Shown here piece after piece: positions 61,145-64,000 of a DNA stretch of 64,000 nt (its first letter is position 1; each line of letters opens with the position of its first letter). A program made the translations under genes and the position numbers. Source of the stretch: CAVVUC01 sp963751395 (lineage in GTDB: Bacteria > Verrucomicrobiota > Verrucomicrobiia > Chthoniobacterales > Chthoniobacteraceae). The stretch spans positions 1,860,001 to 1,924,000 of the forward strand of contig CAVVUC010000001.1 in the NCBI GenBank assembly GCA_963751395.1, written 5' to 3'. Below the pieces are notes generated by a model. It was not told the origin of the DNA. It did no database searches and saw nothing but the letters and a program-made list of their open reading frames with translations.

Positions 61145-61279
61145 CTGTTTAACCGCGTGTTGAACGCCGACTTCTTCGAAGGCGTGGTGATGAAGAAAGC
61201 CTCTGGTCTTTATCCCGTCCAACGCCGCAGTGGCACCGAGGAATGCAGAGCGATGGTGAAGCATAGGTTTCTTACTTGA
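61145..61279 (+). pseudogene. ATP-dependent DNA ligase remnant (motif IV to end)
   Basis: The frame encodes LFNRVLNADFFEGVVMKKAS, GLYPVQRRSGTEE then MVKHRFLT and stop. This matches ligase motif IV (FEGVVMK) and V (K-H-R) and parallels YEGIVMKRAD / HWMKHRW in the ligase-like gene at 41461. The upstream part is absent. It lies 17 bases before the target repeat of the IS1202-like element. Confidence 0.7.
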
Positions 61280-61295
61280 TAGGTAAGTTTGAACT

Positions 61296-61312
61296 TTTAT
61301 TAAGAAACTCGT
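61296..61312 (+). repeat. target-site duplication of the IS1202-like element, left copy
   Basis: TTTATTAAGAAACTCGT is repeated exactly at 62758-62774 on the other side of the element. The last T may belong to the element end, giving a 16-bp duplication. Confidence 0.85.
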
Positions 61313-61390
61313 GTCGGGGCCTGTTCAAAAGTGGACTGAGACGGTTCAAAAGTGGAATTCTCACTTTGGGGTGCATATTCAAGTTGACTC

Positions 61391-61459
61391 CCGCATAAAT
61401 GCAGGCTCGGAGGAGGCCGGAGCGGAGCGGAGGCCGACGGAGAGCCTGCATTTATGCGG
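61391..61459 (+). repeat. 18-bp perfect inverted repeat covering the transposase start codon
   Basis: CCGCATAAATGCAGGCTC (61391-61408) is the exact reverse complement of GAGCCTGCATTTATGCGG (61442-61459). The right arm contains the ATG at 61454-61456. In mRNA that enters from outside, the start would be locked in this hairpin, limiting transposase synthesis. Confidence 0.85.
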
Positions 61460-62704
61460 CGGCCCTCCCCTCCCGAGGCGGAAGCATGTCAGCTTTCTTT
61501 GATCGCGCTCTCTGCGCATTACACACCATCTTCCTGCCTTGAAAAGAAACAGATCATCCACCGCCTGCCGCCGCGTTTTGTGCTCCGCATCCTTGCCGAT
61601 TTCAATGACGGGGACCTCGACGCATCTGCGGCCGCCAGACATTTAGGCATCGGCAAATCCCGCCTCTATGAGCTGCGGAGCGACTACCTGAGCAGCAGAA
61701 GGACCTGCCAACCCAAAGCCAGCGGCGGCGGACATGGCCGCGTTTGGCCCGAAAAAGTCAGGGCATTCCTTCAAGACTTCCTGCCCTTGCAGAACCCGCC
61801 CAACTACCAACTCGTGGCTGACGAACTTCTCCGCCTCTACAACTTCAAGCGGGCGAGATCCAGCGTTGAAGTTCATGTCAAAACGCACTTCTCCCACCTC
61901 GTCCCTGCCGTCGCGCGAAAACAGCGCGCCTGCCGCCGCTTCCGCCGCGCACACATCGGAGAGCTTTATCAGCACGACAGTTCCATCCACCAATGGTGGC
62001 CCGCCGCCGCCAAACAAATCCTTCTGCTCACCGTCGATGACCATTCCGGCTTCAATGTTGCCGGACGTTTCGTCTCTGCCGACACAACATGGAATCACTT
62101 CTGCCACCTCCGCGCCGCTTTCGAAATCCACGGGTTGCCAGACGCTGTTTACACTGACGCATTGAGTCTCTTTGGCCCGAGCTCTGCCAACGACCATAGC
62201 GATCCGAGAAGCGAGTTCCAACGCGCCCTGCTTGGCCTTGGCGTAGCTCACCTTGTCGCTCCGACTCCCCAGGCCAAAGGCAAGATCGAACGCCGATTTG
62301 GCACTTTCCAGAAACGCATCGTCACTCTCCTGGCTCACGCCAGAGTTCAGACTTGGGAGCATGCCGATGAAGTCCTCCAAATGGAAATCAGCCGCCAGAA
62401 CCGCACTCGCCAACGCAGCACCGGCAGGATCCCTCAGGATGTCTGGGAAAATGCCCTGCCGCAAAACAGGGGTCATCTTCGCCCACCACCTCCTTCCAGC
62501 CTGCTGGATCTCCACCTTTCCCTCCGCGCAATGCGCCGGGTCAACAATGACCAGACCATCGACTTTGAAGGCCAAAATTATGAAATCGCAACCACCGCAC
62601 GCCAATCGGTCGCCATCATACATCACCCGAACCGGAAATTTTGGGTCCTCGAGCATCCGCCAAAAGATGTATGGCCCTGTGTATTAGGTGCTTTCAGCTT
62701 GTGA
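61454..62704 (+). CDS. DDE (rve-type) transposase of the IS1202-like element
   Basis: The 416-residue protein has an N-terminal helix-turn-helix (DLDASAAARHLGIGKSRLYE, residues ~56-75). An RNase H-like integrase core follows: first Asp in ELYQHDSSIHQWW (~178), TVDDHSGFNVAGRF, second Asp in AVYTDALSLFGP (~235), and Glu in KGKIERRFGTFQKRI (~280). The C-terminal beta domain includes TIDFEGQNYEIATTARQSVA. The gene is intact. The ATG at 61454 lies in a strong hairpin; a later start cannot be excluded because the first ~40 residues look less conserved in style. Confidence 0.85.
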   Translation: MRRPSPPEAEACQLSLIALSAHYTPSSCLEKKQIIHRLPPRFVLRILADFNDGDLDASAAARHLGIGKSRLYELRSDYLSSRRTCQPKASGGGHGRVWPEKVRAFLQDFLPLQNPPNYQLVADELLRLYNFKRARSSVEVHVKTHFSHLVPAVARKQRACRRFRRAHIGELYQHDSSIHQWWPAAAKQILLLTVDDHSGFNVAGRFVSADTTWNHFCHLRAAFEIHGLPDAVYTDALSLFGPSSANDHSDPRSEFQRALLGLGVAHLVAPTPQAKGKIERRFGTFQKRIVTLLAHARVQTWEHADEVLQMEISRQNRTRQRSTGRIPQDVWENALPQNRGHLRPPPPSSLLDLHLSLRAMRRVNNDQTIDFEGQNYEIATTARQSVAIIHHPNRKFWVLEHPPKDVWPCVLGAFSL

Positions 62705-62757
62705 AAATAGTCCACTTTTGAACCGGCGAGAATTCCACTTTTGAACCGTCGCCAACA

Positions 62758-62774
62758 TTTATTAAGAAACTCGT
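62758..62774 (+). repeat. target-site duplication of the IS1202-like element, right copy
   Basis: Exact copy of 61296-61312. Confidence 0.85.
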
Positions 62775-63428
62775 TGACACCTATGCGGCTTTAGTAATAA
62801 GTGTGCCAACACCTTCAATGAAATTGCACATACACCGGTTATCAAAATCCGATTGCCAGACAGCGATGTCGCTGGCATGGGCCGGTATTGTGCGCAACGG
62901 AGGCTTTATCCTCCGTAGCTATACCCAAGAAAACCCAGGCCAGGAGGCGAGCAACTAGAGAACCATTTAACTTCAGCTTTTACGGAACCCTGCTCGCCTC
63001 ACCGCAGCAGGGTTTTTTATTTTCCAAATTCAACCGAAAGGAACTTAACGAATCTAATAGAACACTAAATTAAAGAATCGTGGCAAAGAAAAGCCCCGAT
63101 GCCGGCGGCAACCAGCATCGAGGCGGATTTGGTCACTTAACAACAAGAGTATTGGAGCCCCGTTGCACTGTAACCGACTATACGGTTACGGTCTCAGGTG
63201 AGGTGTGTCAATAGCTGACCACCCAACTCTTCTCTTGTTCAGAGCGAACAAATCCCACGCCAACAGCTTTCAAAGACCAAAGGCTTCGTGGGAGGTGTGC
63301 CTGTAAACACCGAAACATCCGCCAGAGAAATCCTGCGGGTGCGACGCTATCAAGCGTGGCAGCGGTGTTCGTTCTTTTCTGTCGTAAGTGGCGCAGGGTT
63401 CCAACCAAGGCTCTGCGCCACTTCATTC
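62775..63428. other. non-coding, structured region
   Basis: About 650 bases with no convincing protein gene (62888-63073 and 63208-63426 have short frames without features). Hairpins are frequent: CGGAGG/CCTCCG near 62900, GTAACCG/CGGTTAC near 63170-63190, and an 11-bp perfect stem AAGTGGCGCAG (63386-63396) with CTGCGCCACTT (63413-63423). A strong terminator lies at 62988-63018. Small RNAs are possible. Confidence 0.5.
62988..63018 (+). terminator. rho-independent terminator
   Basis: CCCTGCT (62988-62994) pairs with AGCAGGG (63006-63012) and is followed directly by six T. Something transcribed rightward from about 62800-62980 ends here, although no gene is recognised before it. Confidence 0.7.
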
Positions 63429-63502
63429 GCGGTCATCGTTCAAGAGCAGGATTCCTGAGTGCCAATCAGGGGATGCCGGTGCAAATCCGGCTGACCGCAC
63501 CA
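63429..63502 (+). tRNA. tRNA-Gly(GCC)-like sequence with an aberrant D-arm
   Basis: Acceptor arms GCGGTCA (63429-63435) and TGACCGC (63492-63498) pair perfectly, followed by A and an encoded CCA. The anticodon arm CCTGA / TCAGG (63454-63458, 63466-63470) holds loop GTGCCAA, giving anticodon GCC. The T-arm GCCGG / CCGGC (63475-63479, 63487-63491) has loop TGCAAAT instead of TTCAAAT. The D region (63436-63453) is too short and lacks the loop GG. It is either an unusual, phage/element-type tRNA or a decayed one. Confidence 0.55.
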
Positions 63503-63843
63503 TTTTCTTCAAACGCGGCGGGTGCCAGCTTGCGCAGCAGAGTCTCCAAAACTCCGCGGGCTCGGGGCAGCACCGAGACGCCGTGCCACTTTGAATGGGC
63601 CGCTAGACCCAAAATAAGCGAGAAACCGTCAGCCGATTCGGTCGGTGCGATTTTGGGGGTTTCGGGGCCGGTGGTTGTTGAGTTTTACCTTTGGGAACGC
63701 ATTGACGCAGCCGCGTGATCCAGTTTTTGACGTTTGTCGGGGTATCTTCCTTGTCCTCTGGTGGAGTTTTTTGGGTATCAGGACATAGTTCACCCGGTGG
63801 CTTTATTGGAGCGGCTCAGGATAAGTGGCTCTATTGGTTCTGT
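63503..63843. other. intergenic region between the tRNA-like sequence and the IS1380-like end
   Basis: No gene recognised. It is GC-rich at first (to about 63670) and T-rich after 63715. The outer end of the IS1380-like element should lie here, but I could not fix it. Confidence 0.4.
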
Positions 63844-64000
63844 TCAGGTGGCTTGGAGCCAGCGCAGGTGTTCCCAGGCGGCGAAAAGATCCTTCAGCCA
63901 GCTGTTGTAACTCATGATGCGGTAAATGACACGCCGGCCCGTGCGAACGATCTGCGCGGGCAGCAGGATGATGGCGTGTAAAAAGCGCCGGAACTCCATC
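63844..64000 (-). CDS. IS1380-family transposase, C-terminal end (runs off the window)
   Basis: The reverse strand at the window edge reads MEFRRFLHAIILLPAQIVRT then GRRVIYRIMSYNSWLKDLF and stops at 63844-63846. The FRRF...I-IPAQ-VRTGR pattern is the typical C-terminus of IS1380-family transposases. Most of the gene lies beyond the right edge. Confidence 0.7.
   Translation of the reverse strand, partial: MEFRRFLHAIILLPAQIVRTGRRVIYRIMSYNSWLKDLFAAWEHLRWLQAT

Larger units (their letters stand above)
61313..62757 (+). mobile_element. IS1202-family-like insertion sequence (about 1.45 kb)
   Basis: The element encodes one DDE transposase and is flanked by an exact 16-17 bp direct repeat. Taking the shared T as element DNA, both ends begin TGT and read TGT-GG, then GTTCAAAAGTGGA (left 61322 on, right mirrored at 62734-62746). 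Each end has a second GTTCAAAAGTGGA copy (61346 region; mirrored 62711 region), probably transposase binding sites. Long duplications of 15-18 bp are characteristic of the ISTde1 subgroup of the IS1202 family (established knowledge); the assignment here is inference. Confidence 0.75.

Noticed and set aside
63064..63428. tmRNA or 6S RNA
   Set aside because: No tmRNA tag frame or paired tRNA-like ends, and no long 6S-type bulged rod could be traced; only isolated hairpins.
1..64000. CRISPR arrays
   Set aside because: No set of regularly spaced identical repeats was seen; repeats found are pairs, short tandem units or inverted repeats, and no cas gene is present.

Overview
The window looks like a chromosome segment of a saprophytic Verrucomicrobiota bacterium (inference). 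The basis is GC-rich DNA, a PEP-CTERM beta-strand-repeat surface protein, a type II pseudopilin inside a sugar operon, many secreted glycoside hydrolases with calcium-binding TSP3-like repeats, and several Gfo/Idh/MocA oxidoreductases. Core genes (mdh 5' end, mazG, folD, ilvN, pyrE, ridA, copA) alternate with carbohydrate loci and with worn mobile or defence DNA.

Layout. 1-7 kb: mdh start, mazG, an FkbM methyltransferase wedged behind mazG and followed by a second mazG tail, an LPLAT-folD pair, a membrane protein and an MFS permease. 7.2-31.3 kb: an alpha-glucan utilisation locus holding a PEP-CTERM protein, a very large GH13 + GH57-like secreted amylase (one frameshift), a second secreted GH13, GH31, a pseudopilin, a LacI regulator, a third GH13 and two tandem MFS transporters. 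A palindrome close to TTGWACNGTWCAA recurs in front of these transcription units and is the probable LacI operator. 31.3-35 kb: a decayed integron (intI split around a GIY-YIG gene, an attI-like site, one cassette and its attC), followed by an IS91-like element that carries a tyrosine recombinase. 35-41 kb: a GH2-like enzyme (frameshifted, with a discoidin-like C-terminus) and a GH3 beta-glucosidase. 41-48.3 kb: a decaying defence island bounded by an 89-bp repeat. It holds a ligase-like fragment, a type I restriction system (hsdR with an internal deletion, hsdS frameshifted, hsdM truncated), Fic, a toxin-antitoxin pair and a broken PIN gene. 48.3-61 kb: copper ATPase, a NYN/PIN-like protein, two Gfo/Idh/MocA proteins, ilvN, a GH2 beta-galactosidase, pyrE, ridA, an ARPP-1-like protein and a DUF6807-like protein. 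61-64 kb: a ligase remnant, an IS1202-like element with a 16-17 bp target duplication, a terminator, a tRNA-Gly-like sequence and the end of an IS1380-like transposase.

How the genes work together. The 7-31 kb block reads as one system: extracellular GH13/GH57 and GH13 enzymes cut starch-like polymers, the MFS pair imports oligosaccharides, GH13 and GH31 finish hydrolysis, and LacI senses the sugar. The 41-48 kb island records repeated insertion. In it a toxin-antitoxin cassette sits exactly at the hsdM/hsdS junction, with a duplicated hsdM tail and an unbroken chain of ATGA stop-start overlaps.
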